Of a stretch of DNA of 7,792 nucleotides, positions 1 through 4,895 are shown one piece after another; within the stretch, counting starts at the first letter, position 1, and every line of letters starts with the position of its first letter. The notes under the pieces are model-generated. The model ran no database searches, was not told the origin of the DNA, and was given only the letters and a program-made list of their open reading frames with translations. Source of the DNA: Gammaproteobacteria bacterium GWE2_37_16 (GTDB taxonomy: Bacteria > Pseudomonadota > Gammaproteobacteria > UBA9339); the NCBI GenBank assembly GCA_001801285.1, contig MGXG01000104.1:1-7792 (forward strand), written 5' to 3'. Made by a program: the position numbers and the translations under genes.

Positions 1-217
1 CGTTATGAATAAAAACATCGGCACCAAGAATTGGTTTTATGCCGAGTTTAAGCGCAGCTTTGTAAAACTTAACCAAACCAAAAAAGTTATTTTGATCAGT
101 GATAGCAATTGCTGACACGCCCATTGTGACACAGCGTTGCAACAGGCGGTCAATTCTTACTAAACCGTCGCTGATCGAATATTCGGTATGGAGGTGTAAG
201 TGAACAAAGGTGGACAT
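1..217 (-). CDS. dnaE: DNA polymerase III alpha subunit, N-terminal fragment (PHP domain)
   Basis: Replicative polymerase catalytic subunit; only the first 72 codons are in the window and the frame stays open to the left edge. The translation begins MSTFVHLHLHTEYSISDGL and continues through AIAITDQNN, GLVKFYKAA and GIKPILGAD. This lines up with the start of E. coli DnaE (FVHLRVHSDYS, ALAITDFTN, GLVKFYGA, GIKPIVGAD), the PHP domain. PHP motif I is intact here (H8-L9-H10) where E. coli has R-V-H, but the motif II histidine after T40-D41 is Q42. The ATG at 217 is chosen because it matches the family N-terminus. No clear Shine-Dalgarno precedes it; the upstream bases are A/T-rich and contain a 10-bp direct repeat (226-235 and 240-249). 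The product is certain at family level; the full-length gene cannot be judged. Confidence 0.93.
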   Translation of the reverse strand, partial: MSTFVHLHLHTEYSISDGLVRIDRLLQRCVTMGVSAIAITDQNNFFGLVKFYKAALKLGIKPILGADVFIHN

Positions 218-248
218 GGTTGGAAAATTTTAAATTATGAATTTTAAA

Positions 249-328
249 TGTAGCCGCAGGGCTTTAGCCTGCGATATATACTGTATGTTGCGCAGACTAA
301 AGTCTGCGGCTACAGTCTGCGGCTTACA
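249..328. repeat. REP-like palindromic element: inverted pair plus partial third copy
   Basis: A 25-nt unit at 249-273 (TGTAGCCGCAG, then GGCTTTAGCC, then TGCG) is followed 17 nt later, in inverted orientation, by a 24-nt unit at 291-314 whose reverse complement reads TGTAGCCGCAG, ACTTTAGT, CTGCG. Each unit has its own short palindrome (GGC/GCC or AGACT/AGTCT), and the two together can form a long hairpin, as in BIME-type paired REPs. Bases 315-328 (GTCTGCGGCTTACA) look like a partial third copy in the second orientation. A related element lies at 3790-3818. It sits between the 3' end of the uhpC-like gene and the start of dnaE, so it could end or stabilise transcripts or lie in the dnaE leader. 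REP elements of this kind are often mobilised by Y1 (RAYT) transposases; none is visible here. Confidence 0.75.
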
Positions 329-386
329 GTTTCATGTAAATAAAATTGCTATATAAATCAATATGTTATATATTCGAAACGTTTTT

Positions 387-1760
387 TTACGTCGAGGATA
401 GTTTATCTTCCAATAAATCTTTCTCCAAGTCAGTCATTTTTTGTTTGCGACGACCCTTTACTGACCAAAGTAAGGAAAGCAGCCCTACAGAGATCAAGGA
501 ACAGATAATCATTGTAATGAAAAATCCTTGCCAACCGGCATGATGAATTATATATCCAACTGGATAGCCCGTTAAAGCGGCTCCAAAATAGCTGAAGAAG
601 CCAATAAAACCGGTAGAAGTACCAGCTGCTTCGCGGTGCGACAGTTCGACTGCGGCGATAGCAATGAGCATTTGTGGTCCAAAGATAAAGAAACCAATGG
701 CGAACAGGCAGGTGGCATGAGCACTGAAACCGCCATGAGCTGTGAACCAAAATGCTGCAACGCTTACTAAAATACCAACACAAAAAATCACATTCACGGG
801 ACCGCGTCGCCCGTCGAAAATTTTATCTGATGCCCAACCGCTAACTAAGCTGCCAAAAAAACCGCCCAATTCAAAGAATGATACAACGCTGTCACTTGAA
901 AGCAATGAATTGCCCTGTTCGGACAAGAAGAGCGCCCCCCAGTCATTTACAGCTGTTCTAACTATATATACCAATGTAAAAGCAGCCGTCAAAATCCAAA
1001 TATATTTATTTTTTAACAAGTATTTATTAATGATTTCCCACATTGAAGCATCGTCTTCGACAACTTTCGTTTCATCAGGGTAGTCGTTTTTATATTCCTC
1101 AATTGGTGGCAGACCTTCGGATTCAGGAACGTCTCGCATGCGGTTAATTAACCATATTCCAACTCCAATAGCGATTACGCCAGGGATAAACATAGCTGAA
1201 CGCCACCCCATATATGTTGCACATAAACCAGCAATGATCGGGATTAACCCACCACCAACGTTATGTGAAGTGTTCCAAATTGCCCACCATCTGCCTCTTT
1301 CTTTTTGTGAGTACCATCTGGTTATCAGGCGCCCACATGGTGGCCAGCCCCAACCCTGAAAAAACCCGTTTAAAATCCAAAAAAAGATTAACATGGTTAT
1401 AGAAGAGGAAAATCCGAAACAAATATTGGTGACTCCACTTGCTATTAGACCAATTGCCATAAAGTAGCGTGGATTGGATTTGTCTGACCAAATTCCACAG
1501 AGAAATTTACTTAAACCATAGACAATATAAAAAGCACTGCCCATAAGACCTAATTGCTCTTTAGAAAAGTGCATTTCACTAACAAGGGAGGGCATGATGA
1601 AGGCGAGATTTTTGCGTGTAAAATAAAAGACAACATAGCCCATGTACATACTGTACATGATGCGCAGGCGCCAATACTTGTATTCTTTATCTATTTCCTG
1701 TTGGCTTTTATTGCATGGCACATAAGGGGCTCTTTTCATAAAATCTAGACATTTAAGCAT
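387..1760 (-). CDS. uhpC: UhpC/GlpT-family organophosphate:phosphate antiporter (probable hexose-phosphate transporter)
   Basis: A 457-aa major facilitator of the inner membrane with about 12 hydrophobic segments. It is closest by eye to E. coli UhpC (about 440 aa), sharing GYxxFYFTRK near residue 41, YGxSKFxxGIxSDxSNxRYFMxIGLIA at 81-107, the GlpT-family signature RGRWWAIWNTSHNVGGG at 155-171, VRxAxNDWG near 268, and FGPQMLI at 360-366. The two arginines expected to bind phosphate in this family are R49 (FTRK) and R268 (YIVRTA). The cytoplasmic middle loop spans roughly 208-250, and the C-terminal tail is charged (436-457). E. coli UhpC is a glucose-6-phosphate sensor, while chlamydial UhpC is a transporter. 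No UhpA or UhpB neighbour is seen, so transport is favoured. The ATG at 1760 is preceded by GGAG with 7-nt spacing; M8 at 1739 has no such site. It lies 183 bp downstream of a receiver gene on the same strand. Confidence 0.9.
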   Translation of the reverse strand: MLKCLDFMKRAPYVPCNKSQQEIDKEYKYWRLRIMYSMYMGYVVFYFTRKNLAFIMPSLVSEMHFSKEQLGLMGSAFYIVYGLSKFLCGIWSDKSNPRYFMAIGLIASGVTNICFGFSSSITMLIFFWILNGFFQGWGWPPCGRLITRWYSQKERGRWWAIWNTSHNVGGGLIPIIAGLCATYMGWRSAMFIPGVIAIGVGIWLINRMRDVPESEGLPPIEEYKNDYPDETKVVEDDASMWEIINKYLLKNKYIWILTAAFTLVYIVRTAVNDWGALFLSEQGNSLLSSDSVVSFFELGGFFGSLVSGWASDKIFDGRRGPVNVIFCVGILVSVAAFWFTAHGGFSAHATCLFAIGFFIFGPQMLIAIAAVELSHREAAGTSTGFIGFFSYFGAALTGYPVGYIIHHAGWQGFFITMIICSLISVGLLSLLWSVKGRRKQKMTDLEKDLLEDKLSST

Positions 1761-1907
1761 AGTTTTGCTCCGTATATTGCAATTAGAGGTTTAGGTATAT
1801 CTTCTTTTTTAGACTAAAATAATAATGAATGAAAGTGAAAACTACTTTATCGATTTTTGAGTGATTTTGAAAGTGAAACGCAAAAAATAAATCATACTCA
1901 TTTTCCC
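1761..1907 (-). promoter_or_regulatory. Upstream region of the uhpC-like gene with repeated TGAAAGTGAAA motif
   Basis: The 11-bp sequence TGAAAGTGAAA occurs at 1830-1840 and again at 1868-1878, same orientation, 38 bp apart (start to start); on the gene's own strand it reads TTTCACTTTCA. A terminator-like structure lies just upstream (1908-1951), so the uhpC-like gene probably has its own promoter in this interval. The repeats could be regulator sites for it, though the sequence is AT-rich. I could not pick a convincing -35/-10 pair. The ribosome binding site (GGAG on the minus strand, complement 1768-1771) closes the region. Confidence 0.35.
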
Positions 1908-1951
1908 AAAAAAAAATCCGACAGTTTTTATGTCTTAGTTAATTCAGATTT
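1908..1951 (-). terminator. Probable intrinsic terminator of the receiver gene
   Basis: On the minus strand, AAATCTGA (complement of 1944-1951, including the TGA stop of the receiver gene) can pair with TCGGATTT (complement of 1914-1921). This gives an 8-bp stem with one G-U pair and a loop of 22 nt. A further six T residues follow directly (complement of 1908-1913), making a run of nine. The shape and T-run fit a rho-independent terminator, although the stem is AT-rich and the loop is long. Confidence 0.45.
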
Positions 1952-2387
1952 CCGCGGAATTAACAGCTAAATTAAGTTGTCTAAGAGTCTTTTGGTATAT
2001 GTCAAGGGAGATCGGTTTAATCAAATAAAAATCAACCCCGACTGCGGAAGCGCGTTTTTTAAAACTTTCATCGTTGTAAGCGCTAACAGCTATTATGGGA
2101 ACACGACTACGTTTTTGTTCTTTTTCGATGCGGCGAAAATGCTCGGTAATGGTAAAACCATCCATGTCTATCAAGGCGATGTCCATAAAAACCAGATCAA
2201 AGACTTTGTTTTCAAACAATCTAACTGCGTCCTTACCGTACTCCGCTATATCAACTTCGCAATTTAAAGTTCTCAGCAAAGTTGTTGCTGCTGTTTGGCT
2301 TATTTCATCATCTTCAACGAGTAAAATTTTTATGGTTTGTATATCGTTTTTTGGGGGTGTTATATTTTGTTGTTTGTTATGCGGCAT
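1944..2387 (-). CDS. Stand-alone CheY-like response-regulator receiver protein
   Basis: A 147-aa cytoplasmic protein made of a flexible head (about 1-18) and one receiver domain (about 19-140) with no output domain. The conserved set is present: acidic pocket E25-D26 in ILLVEDDE, phospho-acceptor D69 in LVFMDIAL, the Thr/Ser switch S102 in IIAVSAYND, and K124 in FYLIKPIS. The DxDGF stretch after the phospho-site and the overall style resemble receivers of hybrid sensor kinases and HPt phosphorelays more than chemotaxis CheY. It likely works by protein contact or as a phosphate sink; the partner kinase is not in the window. Translation starts at the ATG at 2387, the only methionine ahead of the domain; the ribosome site is weak (AAAGAAAAC). 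It has its own promoter and terminator, so it looks monocistronic. The specific pathway is unknown. Confidence 0.88.
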   Translation of the reverse strand: MPHNKQQNITPPKNDIQTIKILLVEDDEISQTAATTLLRTLNCEVDIAEYGKDAVRLFENKVFDLVFMDIALIDMDGFTITEHFRRIEKEQKRSRVPIIAVSAYNDESFKKRASAVGVDFYLIKPISLDIYQKTLRQLNLAVNSAEI

Positions 2388-2440
2388 AAGTTTTCTTTTT
2401 TAGTTTTAGTTGCCAATGTTTTGAAAGATCAAGCAACCAT

Positions 2441-2469
2441 AAAATATACAGTTTTTTCATAAGTGACAA
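2441..2469 (-). promoter_or_regulatory. Sigma-70-type promoter for the receiver gene
   Basis: On the minus strand, TTGTCA (complement of 2464-2469) is separated by exactly 17 bp from TATTTT (complement of 2441-2446). The -35 matches TTGACA at five of six positions. Transcription would start near 2434, giving a leader of about 47 nt before the ATG at 2387. This is the best-formed promoter in the window. Confidence 0.5.
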
Positions 2470-2552
2470 TAGAGCGAACGCTATAATGTTCTTATTAAAT
2501 TAATGAAAAATGAATGTGTTAGAAATAAAAATACCAATAGTGAATTGCAGTA

Positions 2553-2561
2553 TGCTAATAT
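2553..2561 (+). promoter_or_regulatory. Possible extended -10 promoter for hinT
   Basis: TGCTAATAT is an extended -10 element (TG, one base, then TAATAT at 2556-2561). No good -35 hexamer lies 16-18 bp upstream, which is tolerable for extended -10 promoters. The start would be near 2568, about 44 nt before the hinT ATG. In such AT-rich sequence this could be chance. Confidence 0.3.
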
Positions 2562-2611
2562 GAAAAGTTAAAATTTGCCAGATTTACATTTATATATTTA
2601 AAAGAGGTGTT

Positions 2612-2953
2612 ATGAGTTGTATTTTTTGCAAAATAGCTAACGGCGAAATATCCGCTAAAATAATTTACCAGGATGAGCGTGTTGTTGCTTTCAATGATTT
2701 AAGTCCGCAAGCGCCCCAGCATTATTTAATTATTCCACGTAAACATTTGGCTACGTTGAATGATTTAACCAATGAAGACGTAGAGCTTGCTGGTCATATG
2801 TTGTGTGTGGCAAAACAAATCGCTATTGATCTTGGTATTGCTGAAACTGGCTACCGAACGGTGATTAATTGCAATTCTGATGGCGGGCAAGCTGTTTATC
2901 ATCTGCATTTACATCTTTTGGGAGGCAGACAAATGGAATGGCCGCCGGGGTGA
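2612..2953 (+). CDS. hinT: HIT-family purine nucleoside phosphoramidase (HinT)
   Basis: A 113-aa cytoplasmic histidine-triad protein, close to the usual HinT length (E. coli 119 aa). HinT hydrolyses adenosine 5'-phosphoramidates and acyl/aminoacyl adenylates. The N-terminal CIFCKIANGEI (3-13) is typical, as are FNDLSPQAPQHYLIIPRKH (67% through the first half) and the active-site histidine triad HLHLHLLGGR near residue 97. C3 and C6 match the common CxxC of the family. The C-terminal MEWPPG matches the usual end of bacterial HinT. The ATG at 2612 is preceded by GAGG (2604-2607) with 4-nt spacing. It is divergent from the receiver gene, with 224 bp between the two starts. No obvious GC-rich terminator follows; a weak one lies at 3194-3217. 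Confidence 0.95.
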   Translation: MSCIFCKIANGEISAKIIYQDERVVAFNDLSPQAPQHYLIIPRKHLATLNDLTNEDVELAGHMLCVAKQIAIDLGIAETGYRTVINCNSDGGQAVYHLHLHLLGGRQMEWPPG

Positions 2954-2965
2954 TAGGAGGAATGA

Positions 2966-3034
2966 ATGAATGAATTTTTTAGGATTTTATTTGTGGATGT
3001 TGTAATATTTTTGCTAGGTTGTAGACGCAGTTAA
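2966..3034 (+). CDS. Possible 22-residue hydrophobic small protein
   Basis: Twelve bases after the hinT stop, a very strong Shine-Dalgarno AGGAGG (2955-2960) stands 5 nt before an ATG at 2966. The frame encodes a 22-aa peptide beginning MNEFFRILFVDV and ending FLLGCRRS, then TAA. It is hydrophobic from about residue 4 to 18, enough to span a membrane, and LLGC resembles a lipobox although there is only CRRS after the cysteine. Overlapping ATGs at 2962 (3 codons) and 2970 (11 codons, MNFLGFYLWML) could use the same site. It could be a translated small membrane peptide co-transcribed with hinT, a remnant, or chance. No homologue is recognised. Confidence 0.25.
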   Translation: MNEFFRILFVDVVIFLLGCRRS

Positions 3035-3087
3035 ATTAGTCATATCTTAAGTTTCCTCAAATAGGGACAATAAGGTATAATGGATTT

Positions 3088-3217
3088 TATCTTTAAAAAA
3101 GAAAAACAACTATAACGTTATGTATGATATTAAGTTATAGAAGATATGTGAATGGAATTGCCTTTGAAATCAATGAGTTGTTTTTGTATTTTTGAAATTT
3201 GCAAATTTCATTTTTTT
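3088..3217 (+). ncRNA. Candidate small RNA (hypothesis)
   Basis: A perfect -10 hexamer TATAAT (3076-3081) would start a transcript near 3088. It would contain a stem-loop in which CTATAAC-G-TTA (3110-3120) pairs with TAAGTTATAG (3131-3140), 10 bp with one bulged G and a 10-nt loop. It would end at the palindrome GAAATTTGCAAATTTC (3194-3209) followed by A and seven T residues. The length would be about 130 nt. The -35 is poor (TTCCTC or TTTCCT), the terminator stem is AT-rich, and such features arise by chance in AT-rich DNA. Only two GGA triplets (3083, 3154) lie nearby, so it does not look like a CsrB/RsmY-type sponge. Confidence 0.2.
3194..3217 (+). terminator. Weak intrinsic terminator-like palindrome
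   Basis: GAAATTTGCAAATTTC at 3194-3209 is a perfect palindrome that can fold with a 6-bp stem and a TGCA loop, and TTTTTTT follows at 3211-3217. The T-run is good but the stem is almost all A-T, so strength is doubtful. It would end transcripts from hinT or from the candidate small RNA. Confidence 0.3.
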
Positions 3218-3392
3218 GAAGTTTTGGTGTTTTAATTTTGGTTATTAATCTAGAGGTACGTTTTTTTGATCCCGTTAATATTGCTTTAAGCTTCATGGGG
3301 TACAATGCGTATGGCTGAAATATGCTTTTAAAATTAGACACCAAAAAAACAAACGGTGAAGGGTTTGTAAAGCTGGTCAGTTTTTAGGGTAG

Positions 3393-3490
3393 ATCAATTG
3401 CATTTTTAATTGTAATTGATTTTGTTTAATACTAGGACAGGTTTGCTGGGTTTTCAGTGAGGCTGTTAGGATTTATTAAAGGAGAGCAAT
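3393..3490 (+). promoter_or_regulatory. csrA leader: inverted repeat, -10 candidate and GGA (CsrA-binding) motifs
   Basis: ATCAATTGCA (3393-3402) and TGTAATTGAT (3411-3420) form a 10-bp inverted repeat with one G-T mismatch. Just downstream is TTTAAT (3425-3430), a five-of-six -10 match whose -35 position lies inside the repeat, so the repeat may be an operator. GGA triplets occur at 3435-3437, 3469-3471 and 3481-3483. The last is the core of the ribosome binding site AAAGGAGAG, 7 nt before the ATG. CsrA binds GGA motifs, and in E. coli it represses its own translation by covering the Shine-Dalgarno, so this layout fits autoregulation. The promoter call is weak. Confidence 0.35.
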
Positions 3491-3757
3491 ATGCTTATTT
3501 TAACTAGAAAAATTGGTGAATCAATTATCATTGGTGATGATGTCGTCATTAATGTGTTGGGTGTCAGAGGTCTGCAAGTGCGTCTCGGTATTGAAGCACC
3601 ACGCGATGTTTCCGTTCATCGCGAAGAAGTTTACCAACGTATTTTAAGAGAAAGAGAAATGGGTGTGGATGGAGCCGAAGGTGAAGAAATACCTAATTGT
3701 GATGAGGGAGATCAAGAAATAGTTGAAATTGTAATTGAAGAAGACAATAAAGAATAA
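3491..3757 (+). CDS. csrA: Carbon storage regulator CsrA with acidic C-terminal extension
   Basis: An RNA-binding translational regulator that dimerises and binds GGA motifs in mRNA leaders. Residues 1-55 match the family closely: MLILTRKIGESIIIGDDV, VLGVRGLQVRLGIEAP and VSVHREEVYQRI. The RNA-contact residues L4, R6 and R44 are present. The protein is 88 aa against 61 in E. coli. The extra tail (about 57-88) is strongly acidic, with 13 Asp/Glu and one Lys between residues 60 and 88, and ends in a Val/Ile-Glu alternation. Such a tail could compete with RNA for the basic surface or bind a partner protein; that is inference. Start ATG at 3491 follows GGAG (3481-3484) with 6-nt spacing. The next gene, glk, is 98 bp downstream on the same strand with a similar AAAGGAGAG ribosome site, but a hairpin lies between them. 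Confidence 0.95.
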   Translation: MLILTRKIGESIIIGDDVVINVLGVRGLQVRLGIEAPRDVSVHREEVYQRILREREMGVDGAEGEEIPNCDEGDQEIVEIVIEEDNKE

Positions 3758-3783
3758 GGATTATTCATCATCGTAATTTAGAT

Positions 3784-3833
3784 GCAGATTGTAGCCGTAG
3801 ACTTTAACTTGCGGCTACGAAACCTGCGTTTTT
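3784..3833 (+). repeat. REP-like palindrome between csrA and glk, possible terminator
   Basis: The core at 3790-3818 starts TGTAGCCGTAG, continues ACTTTAA and closes CTTGCGGCTAC. Its first 24 nt differ only slightly from the inverted-complement unit at 291-314, so it belongs to the same repeat family. GTAGCCG (3791-3797) pairs with CGGCTAC (3812-3818), with an imperfect inner stem. GCAG (3784-3787) and CTGC (3824-3827) can extend the stem outwards, and GTTTTTG follows, so the element may act as a rho-independent terminator or attenuator after csrA. Confidence 0.6.
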
Positions 3834-3855
3834 GCTTGTAAAGGAGAGTTAACTT

Positions 3856-4875
3856 ATGGCGGTTCTTTCTGGCGATATTGGCGGTACTAGTACACGTATA
3901 CAACTTGTCGAATTTAATCAAGACAACAACATCTTAACTGTTTTGCAGAACAAACGTTATAGCAATAGCAATTATGTTAGTTTTTTGCAAATCATTGATA
4001 CCTTTTTTAGCGATACTAAAGTTGAGAAAAAACAGATCAAAAGCGCTTGTTTTGCTGTGGCTGGTCCGATTATTGCTGGTGTAGTCAAATTTACCAATTT
4101 GCCATGGTTTATTCGTTTAGATGAAATTAAAGCAAAACTTGATAATAACCGGGTTGCATTGATTAATGACTTTGAGGGTATCGGATACGGTCTTGAAACT
4201 TTAGAAGATCATGATCTATGTACTTTGCAGGTCGGTAAACCTAAAAAAAACGGCATTAAAGCCTATCTTGGAGCTGGTACGGGGCTTGGGGTTGGTTTTA
4301 TGACAATGGGTTGTGATGGTAATTATGTTGTTTGTCCAACTGAAGGAGGACACGTAGACTTTGCGCCGATTGATGATTTACAAATTGAATTATTACGTTA
4401 TTTAAGGAGAAAAGCACATCGAGTGTCTTACGAACGTGTGCTTTCCGGGCTCGGTTTGGTCAATATTTATCATTTTGTTCGTGATAACAAGATTTTTGGT
4501 GAAGAAGAAAATCCTGAGCTACGTTTTTTAATTGAAACTGATAAAACTGTAGATATTGCAGCAACGGTTGCTAAATTTGCCATTCAACATAAAGATATTC
4601 TGTCAATTCGTGCTTTAGATATTTTCATCAGTGTTTATGGAGCTGCAACTGGTAATTTGGCTTTAACAGCTTTACCTTATGGTGGTTTATTTATAGTTGG
4701 TGGCATTGCGCCAAAATTATTGCCGCAAATCCAAAAAGGGAAATTTATGGAAACCTATGCAGATAAAGGACGCATGTCGAATTTAATTCAAGATATACCA
4801 TTACATGTCGTCACAAATACAGACGTTGGTCTACAAGGTGCAGCGTTTTATGCGCACAAATTAATTTGTGGTTAA
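3856..4875 (+). CDS. glk: Glucokinase (ATP-dependent, group A)
   Basis: A cytoplasmic kinase converting glucose plus ATP to glucose 6-phosphate. The 339-aa length is close to E. coli Glk (321 aa). Motifs in order: phosphate-binding GDIGGTSTR (6-14), FAVAGPI (66-72), LPW (82-84), catalytic N104-D105 in ALINDFEGIGYG, adenosine-side GAGTGLGVG (139-147), sugar-binding EGGH (163-166), the SYERVLSGLGL segment with E193, and VGGIAPK (281-287). These agree with the E. coli residues N99, D100, E157, H160 and E187. The EGGH lacks the zinc-site cysteines of ROK kinases, so this is the Glk family proper. ATG at 3856 follows GGAG (3843-3846) with 9-nt spacing. It may be co-transcribed with csrA by read-through of the intervening hairpin. 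The 3' end faces the hyf-like operon with 20 bp between the stops. Confidence 0.94.
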   Translation: MAVLSGDIGGTSTRIQLVEFNQDNNILTVLQNKRYSNSNYVSFLQIIDTFFSDTKVEKKQIKSACFAVAGPIIAGVVKFTNLPWFIRLDEIKAKLDNNRVALINDFEGIGYGLETLEDHDLCTLQVGKPKKNGIKAYLGAGTGLGVGFMTMGCDGNYVVCPTEGGHVDFAPIDDLQIELLRYLRRKAHRVSYERVLSGLGLVNIYHFVRDNKIFGEEENPELRFLIETDKTVDIAATVAKFAIQHKDILSIRALDIFISVYGAATGNLALTALPYGGLFIVGGIAPKLLPQIQKGKFMETYADKGRMSNLIQDIPLHVVTNTDVGLQGAAFYAHKLICG

Positions 4876-4876
4876 A

Positions 4877-4892
4877 GTTATAGCGTAATAAC
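4877..4892. terminator. Weak hairpin between convergent glk and hyfG-like genes
   Basis: GTTAT (4877-4881) and ATAAC (4888-4892) form a 5-bp stem with a 6-nt loop in the 20-bp gap between the two stop codons. On the minus strand TTT follows the stem. A second perfect palindrome, CACAAATTAATTTGTG (4855-4870), lies just inside the end of glk. Either could serve as a bidirectional stop, but both are AT-rich and lack a long T-run. Confidence 0.2.
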
Positions 4893-4895
4893 ATT

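Larger units (their letters stand above)
2954..3490. other. 537-bp gap without a confirmed gene between hinT and csrA
   Basis: Very AT-rich. It holds, in order, the possible 22-codon ORF after a strong AGGAGG (2955-3034), a perfect TATAAT at 3076-3081, a bulged 10-bp inverted repeat at 3110-3140, a perfect 16-bp palindrome followed by seven T residues (3194-3217), a second inverted repeat at 3393-3420 and the csrA leader. I see no tRNA-like cloverleaf, no insertion-sequence ends and no convincing long coding frame on either strand. Confidence 0.6.

Noticed and set aside
372..385. ACGT / T-run / ACGT structure after the transporter stop as a terminator
   Set aside because: The T-run forms the loop on the plus strand and becomes A residues on the transcribed minus strand, which does not fit a rho-independent terminator.
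742..1083. Plus-strand frame opposite the transporter gene
   Set aside because: It lies antisense to conserved transporter sequence, including the VRTAVNDWG block, and has no plausible ribosome site or family match.
1977..2403. Two plus-strand frames opposite the receiver gene
   Set aside because: They are antisense to a clear receiver domain with all catalytic residues and resemble no known protein.
2482..2487. TATAAT on the plus strand as a hinT promoter
   Set aside because: No acceptable -35 lies 15-19 bp upstream; the nearest candidates are 13 and 21 bp away. The extended -10 at 2553-2561 is no worse and is closer to the gene.
3135..3344. A 69-codon minus-strand frame in the hinT-csrA gap
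   Set aside because: It starts at TTG with no ribosome site, has a low-complexity Lys/Ile/Leu-rich composition typical of AT-rich noise, and shows no recognisable domain.
4855..4870. Perfect 16-bp palindrome CACAAATTAATTTGTG as an operator or strong terminator
   Set aside because: It lies inside the glk coding end, is nearly all A-T in the centre and has no T-run on either side; kept only as a remark under the weak hairpin.
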